Shown here in pieces: positions 32,687-41,444 of a DNA stretch of 64,000 nucleotides. The notes beneath the pieces were generated by a model, which searched no databases, had not been told where the DNA came from, and worked only from the letters and a program-made list of their open reading frames with translations. Made by a program: the position numbers and the translations under genes. The DNA comes from Streptomyces sp. P9-A4 (lineage in GTDB: Bacteria; Actinomycetota; Actinomycetes; Streptomycetales; Streptomycetaceae), in assembly GCF_036634195.1 (NCBI RefSeq), contig NZ_JAZIFY010000001.1, positions 5,838,501 to 5,902,500 on the forward strand, read 5' to 3'. The stretch's first letter is position 1; the number at the start of each line of letters is the position of its first letter.

Positions 32687-35250
32687 CCACCCCCACCGAG
32701 CGCCGAACGCTCCCCGTCACCGATCTGTCCCTCGTGGTGCTGATCGGGGCCACCGGCTCCGGCAAGTCCACCTTCGCCCGGCGCCACTTCAAGCCGACCG
32801 AGATCGTGTCCTCCGACTTCTGCCGGGGGCTCGTCGCCGACGACGAGAACGACCAGTCGGCCAGCAAGGACGCCTTCGACGTCCTCCACTACATCGCGGG
32901 CAAGCGCCTCGCGGCGGGGCGGCTGACCGTCGTCGACGCCACCAACGTGCAGCAGGAGGCCCGGCGCCAGCTCGTCCAGCTGGCCCGCTCGTACGACGTG
33001 CTGCCCATCGCGATCGTCCTCGACCTGCCCGAGGACGTCTGCCGCGCCCGGAACGCCGGGCGCCCCGACCGGGCGGACATGCCCGCGCACGTCATCCAGC
33101 GCCACCGCCGCGAACTGCGCCGTTCGCTGCGGGGCCTGGAGCGCGAGGGCTTCCGCAAGGTGCACGTCCTGCGGTCCGTCGAGGAGGTCGACACGGCCGA
33201 AGTCGTCCTGGAGCGGCGTTTCAACGACCTGCGGCACCTCACCGGCCCCTTCGACATCATCGGTGACATCCACGGCTGCCGCTCCGAGCTGGACACCCTG
33301 CTCGCGAAGCTCGGCTATGTCGACGGACACCACCCCGAGGGGCGTACGGCCGTCTTCGTCGGCGACCTCGTCGACCGGGGGCCCGACTCGCCGGGTGTGC
33401 TGCGCCGGGTGATGGCGATGGCCGCCTCGGGCGACGCCCTGTGCGTGCCCGGAAACCACGAGAACAAGCTCGGCCGCTGGCTCAAGGGCCGAAAGGTGCA
33501 GAAGACGCACGGACTCGCCGAGACCATCGAGCAGTTGGGGCACGAGAGCGAGGAGTTCCGGGCGGAGGTCGGGACGTTCATCGAGGGGCTCGTCAGCCAC
33601 TACGTCCTCGACGGGGGCAACCTCGTCGTCTGTCACGCCGGACTGCCGGAGAAGTACCACGGCCGTACGTCGGGTCGGGTGCGTTCGCACGCGCTGTACG
33701 GGGACACCACGGGGGAGACCGACGAGTTCGGGCTGCCGGTGCGCTACCCGTGGGCGGAGGACTACCGGGGACGGGCCGCCGTCGTCTACGGCCACACCCC
33801 CGTGCCCGACACCTCCTGGATCAACAACACGATCTGCCTCGACACCGGAGCGGTGTTCGGCGGGAAGATGACCGCGCTGCGCTGGCCGGAGCGCGAGCTC
33901 GTCGACGTACCGGCCGAGCGGGTCTGGTACGAGCCGGCCCGGCCGCTCGCGACCGAGGCACCCGGCGGGCACCAGGGGCGCCCCCTGGACCTGGCGGACG
34001 TCCACGGCCGCCGGATCGTGGAGACCCGGCACCTCGGCAACGTCGCCGTGCGCGAGGAGAACGCGGCGGCGGCCCTCGAGGTGATGAGCCGGTTCGCGGT
34101 CGACCCGCGCCTGCTGGCCTATCTGCCGCCGACGATGGCGCCCACCGCCACCTCGAAGGCGGAGGGCTATCTGGAGCACCCCGCCGAGGCCTTCGCCCAG
34201 TACCGGGCGGACGGCGTCGGGCGGGTCGTGTGCGAGGAGAAGCACATGGGCTCCCGGGCGGTGGCCCTGGTCTGCCGGAACGAGGAGGCGGCCCGCGAGG
34301 CCTTCGGCGTCACCGGGGTGACCGGCGCGCTGCACACCCGTACCGGACGGCCCTTCTTCGACGACCAGGAGGTCACCGAGCAGGTCCTCGGGCGGCTGCG
34401 GACCGCGATCGACGCCGCCGGGCTCTGGGACGAACTCGCCGCGTCGGGCGGCGCCCCCGGCACGGGGGACTGGCTGCTGCTCGACGGCGAGTTGATGCCC
34501 TGGTCGCTCAAGTCGGCCGGGCTGCTCCGCGCGCAGTACGCGGCGGTCGGCGCGGCCTCGGGCGCCGTCCTGCCCGGCGCGATCGGCGCGCTCGAACAGG
34601 CCGTGGCGCGCGGCGTCGAGGGGATCGACGGGCTGCTCGCCCGGCAGCGGGAGCGGGCGGTGGACGCGGAGGCGTTCACCGAGGCCTACCGCAGGTACTG
34701 CTGGCCGACGGAGGGCCTGGAGGGGGTGCGGTTCGCCCCCTTCCAGCTCCTCGCGACGCGCGGACGCTCGCTGGCGGCCGTGCCGCACGACGAGCAGCTG
34801 GCCTGGCTCGACCGGCTCGTGGAGCACGACCCGACCGGACTGCTCCAGGTCACCCGCCGGCTCGTCGTCGACACCGGCGACGAGGCCTCCGTCCGCGCGG
34901 GCGTCGACTGGTGGCTGGAACTGACCGGTGCCGGTGGGGAGGGCATGGTCGTCAAGCCGCTGGCCGCGCTCGTCCGCGACGCCAGGGGCAGGCTCGGCCA
35001 GCCGGGCGTGAAGGTACGCGGCCGGGAGTACCTGCGGATCATCTACGGCCCCGAGTACACACGGCCGGAGAACCTGGAGCGACTGCGGCAGCGCTTCCTC
35101 GGCCACAAGCGGTCACTGGCCCTCCGCGAGTACGCGCTCGGCCTGGAGGCGCTCGACCGGCTCGCGGACGGCGAGCCGCTGTGGCGGGTCCACGAGGCGG
35201 TCTTCGCCGTCCTCGCCCTGGAGTCGGAACCGGTGGACCCGAGGCTCTGA
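32683..35250 (+). CDS. pnkp: Polynucleotide kinase-phosphatase-ligase Pnkp
   Basis: The 855-residue tri-functional RNA-repair enzyme has a kinase P-loop GATGSGKST (22-30), a metallophosphatase with IIGDIHG, GDLVDRGPD and GNHENK (about 195-265), and a C-terminal ligase domain. The nucleotidyl-lysine motif is EKHMGSRA (Lys about 520), followed by DGELMPW and EGMVVKPL. It heals 5'-OH and 2',3'-cyclic-phosphate ends left by ribotoxins and, together with Hen1, seals and methylates them. GAAGGAGGG precedes ATG 32683, which overlaps the hen1 stop. Length and order match the family, with no damaged motif. Confidence 0.95.
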   Translation: MTTPTERRTLPVTDLSLVVLIGATGSGKSTFARRHFKPTEIVSSDFCRGLVADDENDQSASKDAFDVLHYIAGKRLAAGRLTVVDATNVQQEARRQLVQLARSYDVLPIAIVLDLPEDVCRARNAGRPDRADMPAHVIQRHRRELRRSLRGLEREGFRKVHVLRSVEEVDTAEVVLERRFNDLRHLTGPFDIIGDIHGCRSELDTLLAKLGYVDGHHPEGRTAVFVGDLVDRGPDSPGVLRRVMAMAASGDALCVPGNHENKLGRWLKGRKVQKTHGLAETIEQLGHESEEFRAEVGTFIEGLVSHYVLDGGNLVVCHAGLPEKYHGRTSGRVRSHALYGDTTGETDEFGLPVRYPWAEDYRGRAAVVYGHTPVPDTSWINNTICLDTGAVFGGKMTALRWPERELVDVPAERVWYEPARPLATEAPGGHQGRPLDLADVHGRRIVETRHLGNVAVREENAAAALEVMSRFAVDPRLLAYLPPTMAPTATSKAEGYLEHPAEAFAQYRADGVGRVVCEEKHMGSRAVALVCRNEEAAREAFGVTGVTGALHTRTGRPFFDDQEVTEQVLGRLRTAIDAAGLWDELAASGGAPGTGDWLLLDGELMPWSLKSAGLLRAQYAAVGAASGAVLPGAIGALEQAVARGVEGIDGLLARQRERAVDAEAFTEAYRRYCWPTEGLEGVRFAPFQLLATRGRSLAAVPHDEQLAWLDRLVEHDPTGLLQVTRRLVVDTGDEASVRAGVDWWLELTGAGGEGMVVKPLAALVRDARGRLGQPGVKVRGREYLRIIYGPEYTRPENLERLRQRFLGHKRSLALREYALGLEALDRLADGEPLWRVHEAVFAVLALESEPVDPRL

Positions 35251-35302
35251 GAACGCCCGTCCGTCCCCGGCCCTCCGCCGCCGGACCTTCGCTCGCGCCG
35301 CC

Positions 35303-35349
35303 CGCAGGCCGTCGGCCGTGCCCTTCGGGGCCTCGGCCGGCGGCCTGCG
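35303..35349 (+). terminator. Long UUCG-loop hairpin after pnkp
   Basis: CGCAGGCCG-t-CGGCCG-tGCCC (from 35303) folds on GGGCC-t-CGGCCG-g-CGGCCTGCG (to 35349) across a TTCG tetraloop: about 20 pairs with two small imperfections. It lies 52 bp past the pnkp stop and should end the hen1-pnkp transcript. Confidence 0.8.
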
Positions 35350-35473
35350 CGTTCGTCTCGCTCCCGGGCGGGATTTCGCGAGGTCTTCCCGGGGATTCCG
35401 CACGGTCTTCGCACCGGCTCGGCGGGGGCGCAGGGGTGGCGGAACCGGCGCTCCACTGCGCCCCCTGTGCCCG

Positions 35474-35503
35474 TTGACGCGTTTCTTCCGCACCCTCTAG
35501 CGT
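35474..35503 (+). promoter_or_regulatory. Promoter of the Crp/cyclase operon
   Basis: TTGACG (35474-35479) and TAGCGT (35498-35503) are 18 bp apart. The transcript would begin near 35510, giving a leader of about 140 nt in front of the Crp-family gene. Confidence 0.55.
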
Positions 35504-35518
35504 TCTTCACCCCATCGC

Positions 35519-35554
35519 GTGACACAGTGTCAACTGTGTGACGGGACACGTCAT
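35519..35554. promoter_or_regulatory. Tandem CRP-like operators upstream of the Crp-family gene
   Basis: GTGAC-acagt-GTCAA (35519-35533) and GTGAC-gggacac-GTCAT (35538-35554) are two GTGA/TCAC-type dyads in tandem. A perfect 7-bp inverted repeat ACACAGT-gtca-ACTGTGT (35522-35539) lies across them. They lie just downstream of the predicted start site, where a bound CRP/FNR-fold protein would repress. Autoregulation by the product of the next gene is inferred. Confidence 0.55.
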
Positions 35555-35647
35555 ATGAGGTGGGAACACGCACACGAATACGCCGGGCGGTCACCGGCAG
35601 GCGGTCTTCCCCGGAGGGCCCGAGGACGGTACGGGGGTGAGGGCGCG

Positions 35648-36373
35648 ATGAGTCTCTTCGGCCAGGAGCGCTCCTTCCTCCACGCCCTCCCGGCAGCCGA
35701 CCGGCGCTCCCTGCTCGCCGAGGGCGCCCGGCGCCGCTACGAGCCCGGCGAGGTGATGATCCGCGAACGCGACACCACCGCCTACGTCCTCGCGCTGCTC
35801 TCCGGCTGGTCCGTCGTCTCGGTGGGGACCGAGCGCGGCTCGCGGCTCATCCTCGCCCTCAGGGGCGCCGGGGAGGTCGTCGGCGACCTCGCCGCGGTGG
35901 ACCGGGGCCCGCGCAGCGCCAGCGTCACGGCGCTCGGCGAGGTCGAGGCGGTGGCGATCTCCGGCGACCGGTTCCGGCGCTTCCTCGCCGCCCGCCCGCA
36001 CGCCACCTCGCTGATCATGCGCCAGCTCGCCACCCGGCTGCGCAGCGCCGACGTCGAACGCCGGTCGCTGGCCTCCGAGACCGTGCTCCAGCGCCTCGCG
36101 GCCCGGCTCGTCGAACTGGCCGAGCGGGCGGGCCGCCGGGCCGACACCGGGACCGTACTCGAACTCCCGCTGCCCCAGCACGATCTGGCGGCGGCCATCG
36201 GAGCCACCAGGGAGGCGGTCGCCAAGGCGCTGCGCCTGCTGCGTGAGCAGGACGTGGTCCGCACCGCGAACCGCACGGTCGTCGTCATCGACATGCGGGT
36301 CCTGGTGCTGCTCGCGGAGGGGCGCGCGCGCCCCGGCGGAAACCCGGCGGGCCCATCTCCGCCGGGTGTGTAA
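35648..36373 (+). CDS. Crp/Fnr-family transcriptional regulator
   Basis: The 241-residue protein has an N-terminal cyclic-nucleotide-binding beta-roll (RYEPGEVMIRERDTTAYVLALLSGWSVVSVGTERGSRLILALRGAGEVVGDLAAVDRGPRSASVTALGEVEAVAISGDRFRRFL), a dimer helix and a C-terminal Crp winged helix (LPLPQHDLAAAIGATREAVAKALRLLREQDVV). The phosphate-binding cassette is close to, but not identical with, the Crp consensus (GEVVGDLAAVDRGPRSASV). There are no Fe-S cysteines, which argues against an Fnr-type O2 sensor. ATG 35648 follows GGTGAGGG. It precedes a cyclase-like gene by 93 bp, which suggests that it may respond to that protein's product. Confidence 0.9.
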   Translation: MSLFGQERSFLHALPAADRRSLLAEGARRRYEPGEVMIRERDTTAYVLALLSGWSVVSVGTERGSRLILALRGAGEVVGDLAAVDRGPRSASVTALGEVEAVAISGDRFRRFLAARPHATSLIMRQLATRLRSADVERRSLASETVLQRLAARLVELAERAGRRADTGTVLELPLPQHDLAAAIGATREAVAKALRLLREQDVVRTANRTVVVIDMRVLVLLAEGRARPGGNPAGPSPPGV

Positions 36374-36466
36374 ACGGCTACATCGCCGGTCGCGGAACGC
36401 GGCCAGTCTGGACGACGCACCACCACGGCACGAACGGCACCGGGGCATCACACAGGGAGTCCGAGA

Positions 36467-37366
36467 GTGAGCAGTGCGGGACTGAGCGGGGAAGTGGGCG
36501 GGATCCACCGGTTCGTCGTCTTCGGCGACATCTGCGGCTCCGGGACCCTGGGCATGGCCGAGAAGAAGCTCCAGCGCGCGGCGATGTACGCCGCGTTCGA
36601 CGAGGCGCACGGCTCCGTCGGCGTCGAGCCCGGCACCTTCCATCAGGAGGACCGGGGCGACGGCATCCTCGTGGCCCTCCGCCCCGACGTGCCGCCGACC
36701 CTGATGGTCGGACGGTGGATCGACACCCTGTACGAGAGCCTGCGCGCCCACAACCAGGGGCGGAGCCGGCCGTTGCGGCTGCGGATCGGCATGAACGCCG
36801 GGCTCGTGGTCCAGGACCGGCACGGGCTCGTCGGACGGGCGGTGGACCTCGCGGCCCGGCTCTGCGACAGCCCCCCGGCCAAGCGGATCATGAACGAGGT
36901 CCCGGAGGTCGACCTGCTGGTCGTGGTCTCGGACTGGCTGTACGTGAGCGTGGTCGCCGAGGGCGGCCGATACGTGGAGCCCGGCCACTACAGGTCGGCC
37001 CGCATCCGCTCCAAGGAGACCGACGAGACCGCCTGGTTCCATGCGCCGCGCAGGCCCGCGCCGCCGCTGATCGGGCCGGACGGGGAGCTGCCGCCCGAGG
37101 GTGAGGGGGCGCCGGCGGTCGTGGGGGAGCGGCCGCCGGCGGAGGGGTCACGGACCGGCGTTGGGCCGTCGCGGGGGGACGGCCCAACGCCCCGGACCGG
37201 GGGCGGGAACCGTACGTACCACGTCGGGGGCGACCTGCTGGACGTGCGCGGCAACACCATCCACGGCGGGTTCACGGGGATCAGCAAGGGCGCGGAGCAG
37301 CGGTATCCGGAGCCGCGGTATCCGGAGCCGCAGCGTACGGAGCCGGGCGCGGGTGAGTCGGAGTGA
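36467..37366 (+). CDS. Class III nucleotidyl-cyclase-like protein
   Basis: The 299-residue protein has a single cyclase homology domain (about 14-185). Metal-binding Asp candidates are D21 in FVVFGDICGSG and D65 in RGDGILVAL; RLRIGMNAGLVV and VGRAVDLAARL follow. The usual VNxAxR transition-state Asn is Asp (D127), while Arg 131 is kept, so activity and product (cAMP, cGMP or cCMP/cUMP) are uncertain. The C-terminus is Pro/Gly-rich and ends in the strand-like NRTYHVGGDLLDVRGNTIHGGFTGI. GTG 36467 has AGGGAG upstream. The stop overlaps the next GTG, opening a run of coupled genes that includes a Pycsar-effector-like membrane protein. The fold call is good; the role as the system's signal generator is inferred. 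Confidence 0.75.
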   Translation: MSSAGLSGEVGGIHRFVVFGDICGSGTLGMAEKKLQRAAMYAAFDEAHGSVGVEPGTFHQEDRGDGILVALRPDVPPTLMVGRWIDTLYESLRAHNQGRSRPLRLRIGMNAGLVVQDRHGLVGRAVDLAARLCDSPPAKRIMNEVPEVDLLVVVSDWLYVSVVAEGGRYVEPGHYRSARIRSKETDETAWFHAPRRPAPPLIGPDGELPPEGEGAPAVVGERPPAEGSRTGVGPSRGDGPTPRTGGGNRTYHVGGDLLDVRGNTIHGGFTGISKGAEQRYPEPRYPEPQRTEPGAGESE

Positions 37367-39777
37367 GCGACGAGGACGAGGGCGCGCCGCACCACGAGGG
37401 CGCGGACGTGGGCCACGGCGACCGGGCGGACGCGCAGGACAGGGGAGGCGACCGGGGCGCGGACCGGGGTGACCGCGGGGACCGGGGCGATCGAGGTGAC
37501 CGGGGGGCCCGCGACGGCGACCGCGCGGGTGGTGCCGAGCGTACCGACGGCACCACCGAACCACCGCCCCGCGAACCCAGTGTCTTCGACGCCGCCGACC
37601 GGGGACCCCTCGGCGGCGAGAGCGACACCGGCGGCGCCGCCACGGCGCGTCGGGCCGTCCGCACCTGGGCGGGCGGCGCCGCCGACCGGCTCACCACCAT
37701 CCACGGCGACGGCACCGTCTTCGAGGGCAACCAGATCTTCGCCCTGTACGGCTCCGACCGCGCCTCGCACTTCGTCCAGGGCCCCGTCCCGCCGGAGACG
37801 CTCGACCACCTCGGGCGGGTGTACTGCGCGACCGCCGGCTACCCGAGGATGCGGGAACGGCTCCGCGACCACCGGGTCCTCGTCCTGTGCGGCGAACCCG
37901 GCAGCGGACGCAAGGCCACGGCGCTCGCCCTCCTCGACGAGCTGACCGGCGGCAAGGTCTTCCGGCTCGACCCGCGCCACGCCGTCGACGAGATCACCGA
38001 GGAGGCCCTCCAGGAGAGCGGCGGCCACCTCCTGGAGCTGCTGACCGAGGACGTGCGCGCCGAGCCGGAGCCGGGCGGTTCCCGCTCGGGCCGGGGCGAG
38101 CGTGGCACGGTCGCCCGCCGCTCCGTGCCCCGCCTCAGCGAACTGCACCTGGACCGTTTCGGCGAGCTGCTGCGCGGCCGGGACGCGTACGGGATCGTCC
38201 TCGTCGAGAACGGGGAGCTCGCCGACCGGCTGCTGCGCGGCCGGTACGGCATGTATTGCGCACCGCCGCCGGCCGACGAGGTGCTGCACCGGCACCTCTG
38301 GCACCGGCTGCGCGCCGAGTCCGACGAGGCCCTCGGCGACGCACGGGCGCGCGCCCGGCGGCGGGACGTCGTCGCCGCCCTCGGCCTGGAGGAACTCCGG
38401 CCGCGCGAGGCCGCCCGCCTGGCCGACCACCTCGCCCGGCACTGGCGCGGCGAGGTGACCGACGACGAACTCCTCGCCGAATGCTCGTCGTTCGTGCGGT
38501 CCCAGGCCCGGGAGTGGTTCGCCGGGGCCGACCGGCCCGGCGCGCTCCCCGAGGCCCTCCCGGCGCTGAACGCCGGGGCGTTCCGTATCGCCGTCGCCGT
38601 CTTCAACGGCTCCGCCTACAGTCTCGCCGCCGAGGCCGCCGAACTCCTCGCCTGGGAACTCGCCGTCACCCTCGACCCCGAACAGGCCCCAGGAAGGCGG
38701 CTGTTCGGGACCCACGCCGAGCACCGGCCGGTGCAGGCCCGCGCCGTCCTGGAGGACGGCGAGCTGGACCTCGGGCCGGCCAAGGTGCCGGTGCGGGCCG
38801 TACGGTTCCAGGGCGAGGCCCTCGCCGGAGCCGTACTCGGCGAGATCTGGCACGGCTACCACAACGTGCGTGGCCCGGTGGCCCGTTGGCTGCGGACGCT
38901 CTGCGACGATTCCCGCCCCGAGGTGTGGGTGCGGGCCTCCATCGCGGCCGGGGTGCTCTGCTCCTGGGACTGGATCCACGGCTTCCGCGAGCTGGTCGTG
39001 CCGCTCGCCGTGACGGACGAACCGGTCGCCCGGATGGCCGCCGCGACCGCGCTCGCCGAGTCCGCCCGCGACCCGCGCGTCCGGCCGGCCGTCGCCGCCG
39101 TCCTCAAGGACTGGGCCGGATCCGGCGAGGACACGCTCGTCAGGACCGCCCTGCTCACCCACGGCTACGTGCTGGCCGCCGGAAGCGTCTCCGGCTCCCT
39201 CGATGCCCTGGCCAGGGTCGTCAGGACCCGCGAGGCGACCGACATCGAGGTCCTGGTGCCCGCCTCCTTCAGCGTGGCGCGGCTGCTCGCCTCCGGCGAA
39301 CCCGCGCCCGTGCTGCACAGGCTCCGGCAGTGGCTGGAGGACGGGCGGCTCAACCTCGCCAACCTGGTCCACCTCGCCGTCATCCGCGCGCTGAGCACCC
39401 GCACCACCCATCTGTGGGGGCTGCGGGAGGTCCCCGAACTCGACGGACACGCGAGCCGTCCGCTGCTCGTCGCCCTGCTCGCGGCCCGCCCCGAACTCGC
39501 CGATGAACTGGCCTGGCTGCTCCGGCACACCCTGACCACGGCCCGTTCAGGGGAGGCGGCCGTCGAGGCGTTCGGGGGGCTGCTCCGGCGGGCCGCGAAG
39601 GACCCGGAGGCGCTGCGGTGCGTCTGCGCCTTCCTGCCGCGCCTCGCGGTGGACCGCCGCGACCGCGACCGGCTCAGGGGCCTGCTGAACGAACTGGTCC
39701 GGGACCGTGACCGGCCGCTGGACAGAGGCGCGGCGCGCCGCATGTGGGACGCCGTGACGGAAGGAGCGAACCGATGA
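37363..39777 (+). CDS. Large P-loop/HEAT-like protein of the conflict-type operon
   Basis: This 804-residue protein is not a family I can name with certainty. The first 60 residues are Asp/Arg/Gly repeats and likely disordered. About residues 110-200 hold a P-loop-like segment, RVLVLCGEPGSGRKATALALLDEL, in which the invariant Walker A lysine position reads Arg-Lys (GSGRKA), as in some STAND-type or inactive NTPases. The last 400 residues are strongly helical, with the periodicity of HEAT/ARM-type repeats (for example VRASIAAGVLCSWDW, ARMAAATALAESARDPRVRPAVAAVL). There is no membrane segment. The gene overlaps both neighbours (GTGA, ATGA). It may be a regulatory NTPase or scaffold. Confidence 0.7.
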   Translation: MSDEDEGAPHHEGADVGHGDRADAQDRGGDRGADRGDRGDRGDRGDRGARDGDRAGGAERTDGTTEPPPREPSVFDAADRGPLGGESDTGGAATARRAVRTWAGGAADRLTTIHGDGTVFEGNQIFALYGSDRASHFVQGPVPPETLDHLGRVYCATAGYPRMRERLRDHRVLVLCGEPGSGRKATALALLDELTGGKVFRLDPRHAVDEITEEALQESGGHLLELLTEDVRAEPEPGGSRSGRGERGTVARRSVPRLSELHLDRFGELLRGRDAYGIVLVENGELADRLLRGRYGMYCAPPPADEVLHRHLWHRLRAESDEALGDARARARRRDVVAALGLEELRPREAARLADHLARHWRGEVTDDELLAECSSFVRSQAREWFAGADRPGALPEALPALNAGAFRIAVAVFNGSAYSLAAEAAELLAWELAVTLDPEQAPGRRLFGTHAEHRPVQARAVLEDGELDLGPAKVPVRAVRFQGEALAGAVLGEIWHGYHNVRGPVARWLRTLCDDSRPEVWVRASIAAGVLCSWDWIHGFRELVVPLAVTDEPVARMAAATALAESARDPRVRPAVAAVLKDWAGSGEDTLVRTALLTHGYVLAAGSVSGSLDALARVVRTREATDIEVLVPASFSVARLLASGEPAPVLHRLRQWLEDGRLNLANLVHLAVIRALSTRTTHLWGLREVPELDGHASRPLLVALLAARPELADELAWLLRHTLTTARSGEAAVEAFGGLLRRAAKDPEALRCVCAFLPRLAVDRRDRDRLRGLLNELVRDRDRPLDRGAARRMWDAVTEGANR

Positions 39778-41444
39778 CCCCTCCCGAGCAGAACAGGAAC
39801 CCGCGGCCGGACGAGCGGGCCCGCGCGTACGACCGGGACCGCGACGGGCGGGGCCGCGACGAGCGCGGACCGGACGGCCGGGAACGAGCCGCCGGGCGGG
39901 AGCGGATCGAGCGGGCGCGGGACGACCGGGAACGGCAGCGGTACGGCGGACAGAACGGCGGCCGGCACGGTGGCCGCGACGAGGACGAGGACCTGGACAT
40001 GGACGCGGACCCGGAGACGGATGCGGACACGGACGCCGAGCGGGAGCGGGAGCGGGGCGGTCAGGGGCAGGAGCGGGTACGGGGGCAGGGGCGGCGGAGC
40101 GGGGAGCCCTCCGGCGGTTCCGGCGGTTCCGGTGGGGGGTTCGGGGAGGGTTCCGGGTCCGGCGGTCGCGCGCGCGGGCCGCTGATCGGTGAGTACGCGC
40201 CCCCGTACCGCCGCAGGAGCGGCCGGGTCGCCGCCGTCCTGCTCTACCGCAACGGCGGTCACCGGGTGATCTGGCCGGACCGCACCGAGGACGTCAACAA
40301 GCCGATGTTCGGCTCCGCGTACACCGTCTTCGAAGTGCAACTCGGGCGCAACGTGACCGAGTTCCGCCTGCGTCTGCCGGCCGCCGGGGACGGCGTCTTC
40401 TTCGAGGCCGTCGCCAAGGTCCAGTGGGTGGTGACCGATCCGCACCTCGTCGTCCAGGAACAGGTCGAGGACGTCGCCGAGTTCCTCCACGACGAACTCC
40501 TCGACGGGCTGCGCAGGCTCTCCCGGAGGTTCCGGATCACCGAGGCGCAGCGCGCCGACGAGGCCGTACGGGAGGAACTGAGCGCCGGACGCCTGGGCTT
40601 CGGCCGGGACATCGGTCTGCGGACCCGGGTCCTCGTCTTCATCGACCTCGACGACTCCGTCAAAGCGGAGGTCTCGCGGCGGGACAGGGTCGGCGTCACC
40701 ATGGAGGCCGACGAGCGCGTGGCCGAGGCGGAACGGCGCAGGGAGGCCGCCGACCGGGCCCTGGTCGCCGACCGCGCCCGCGAGATGGAGGCACTCTTCC
40801 GGCGCGGCGACCTCGCGCAGATCGCCCACCACATGGCGATGCACCCGGACAAGCAGTGGGAGATCCGCACCCAGCTCCAGCGCGAGCGGCGGGAGGGCCA
40901 GGCGGACTACCTGGCCGTCTTCAACCGGCTCCTGGATACCGGGGTGCTCGAACGGCACGACATCGGCGAGCAGATGTACCAGGTGCTGATGTACCTGCGG
41001 ACCCAGACGGGCACCGTCCTCGGCGGCATCACCGACCGGGTGCTCAACCCCCCGGGCGACTCCACGCGCCGCCGTCTGGACCCGGGGACCGCGCTGCCGG
41101 AACCGAGCCTCCCGGACTGGGACGAGGAGCACGGGGACGCGCCGCGCGACCCCCGGGTCTACGAACCGACCCGGGTGGAGTCGGGCTCCGAGCGGGACCG
41201 TGACCGTGACCGTGACCACGGCCGCGACCGGTACGAGCCCGACGACCCGTTCGAGCGCACGGACTACGAGGGGAACGAGCGGAGCGAGCGGTACGACCGG
41301 TACGACCGCGACGACCCGTACGACAGGGACGGGCGGGGCGACAGCGACCGGGGAGGCGACAGCGACCGGCGGGGCGACCGGTCCCGTGGGCCCGCCCGCC
41401 CCCGCCGGCACAGCTCCGGGTTCGACGACTGGGACGACTCATGA
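39774..41444 (+). CDS. Band-7/SPFH-like protein with long disordered tails
   Basis: The 556-residue protein has a structured core (about 143-420) with the beta-then-helix pattern of SPFH/band-7 domains: GRVAAVLLYRNGGHRVIWPDRTEDV, TVFEVQLGRNVTEFRLRLPAAGDGVFFEAVAKVQWVVTDP, then a long amphipathic helix ADERVAEAERRREAADRALVADRAREMEALFRR. SPFH proteins assemble rings at membranes. Here the usual N-terminal membrane helix is absent and replaced by about 140 residues of Arg/Asp/Gly-rich low complexity, with another such tail at the C-terminus (DRDRDRD, YDRYDRDDPYDRD). It probably oligomerises with the membrane subunits of the operon. The family assignment is moderate. Confidence 0.65.
   Translation: MTPPEQNRNPRPDERARAYDRDRDGRGRDERGPDGRERAAGRERIERARDDRERQRYGGQNGGRHGGRDEDEDLDMDADPETDADTDAERERERGGQGQERVRGQGRRSGEPSGGSGGSGGGFGEGSGSGGRARGPLIGEYAPPYRRRSGRVAAVLLYRNGGHRVIWPDRTEDVNKPMFGSAYTVFEVQLGRNVTEFRLRLPAAGDGVFFEAVAKVQWVVTDPHLVVQEQVEDVAEFLHDELLDGLRRLSRRFRITEAQRADEAVREELSAGRLGFGRDIGLRTRVLVFIDLDDSVKAEVSRRDRVGVTMEADERVAEAERRREAADRALVADRAREMEALFRRGDLAQIAHHMAMHPDKQWEIRTQLQRERREGQADYLAVFNRLLDTGVLERHDIGEQMYQVLMYLRTQTGTVLGGITDRVLNPPGDSTRRRLDPGTALPEPSLPDWDEEHGDAPRDPRVYEPTRVESGSERDRDRDRDHGRDRYEPDDPFERTDYEGNERSERYDRYDRDDPYDRDGRGDSDRGGDSDRRGDRSRGPARPRRHSSGFDDWDDS

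Larger units (their letters stand above)
35251..35647. other. 397-bp intergenic region between pnkp and the Crp-family gene
   Basis: The first 100 bp hold the pnkp terminator. From 35350 to 35470 there is GC-rich sequence in which nothing was recognised. A promoter lies at 35474-35503, overlapping CRP-like dyads at 35519-35554. The remaining 90 bp form a leader for the regulator gene. Confidence 0.6.

Noticed and set aside
32326..35106. 926-codon minus-strand frame opposite pnkp
   Set aside because: It is an antisense shadow in high-GC DNA. The plus strand carries intact kinase, phosphatase and ligase motifs.
35648..36373. Crp-family protein considered an Fnr-type oxygen sensor
   Set aside because: The N-terminal cysteine cluster needed for an Fe-S centre is absent.
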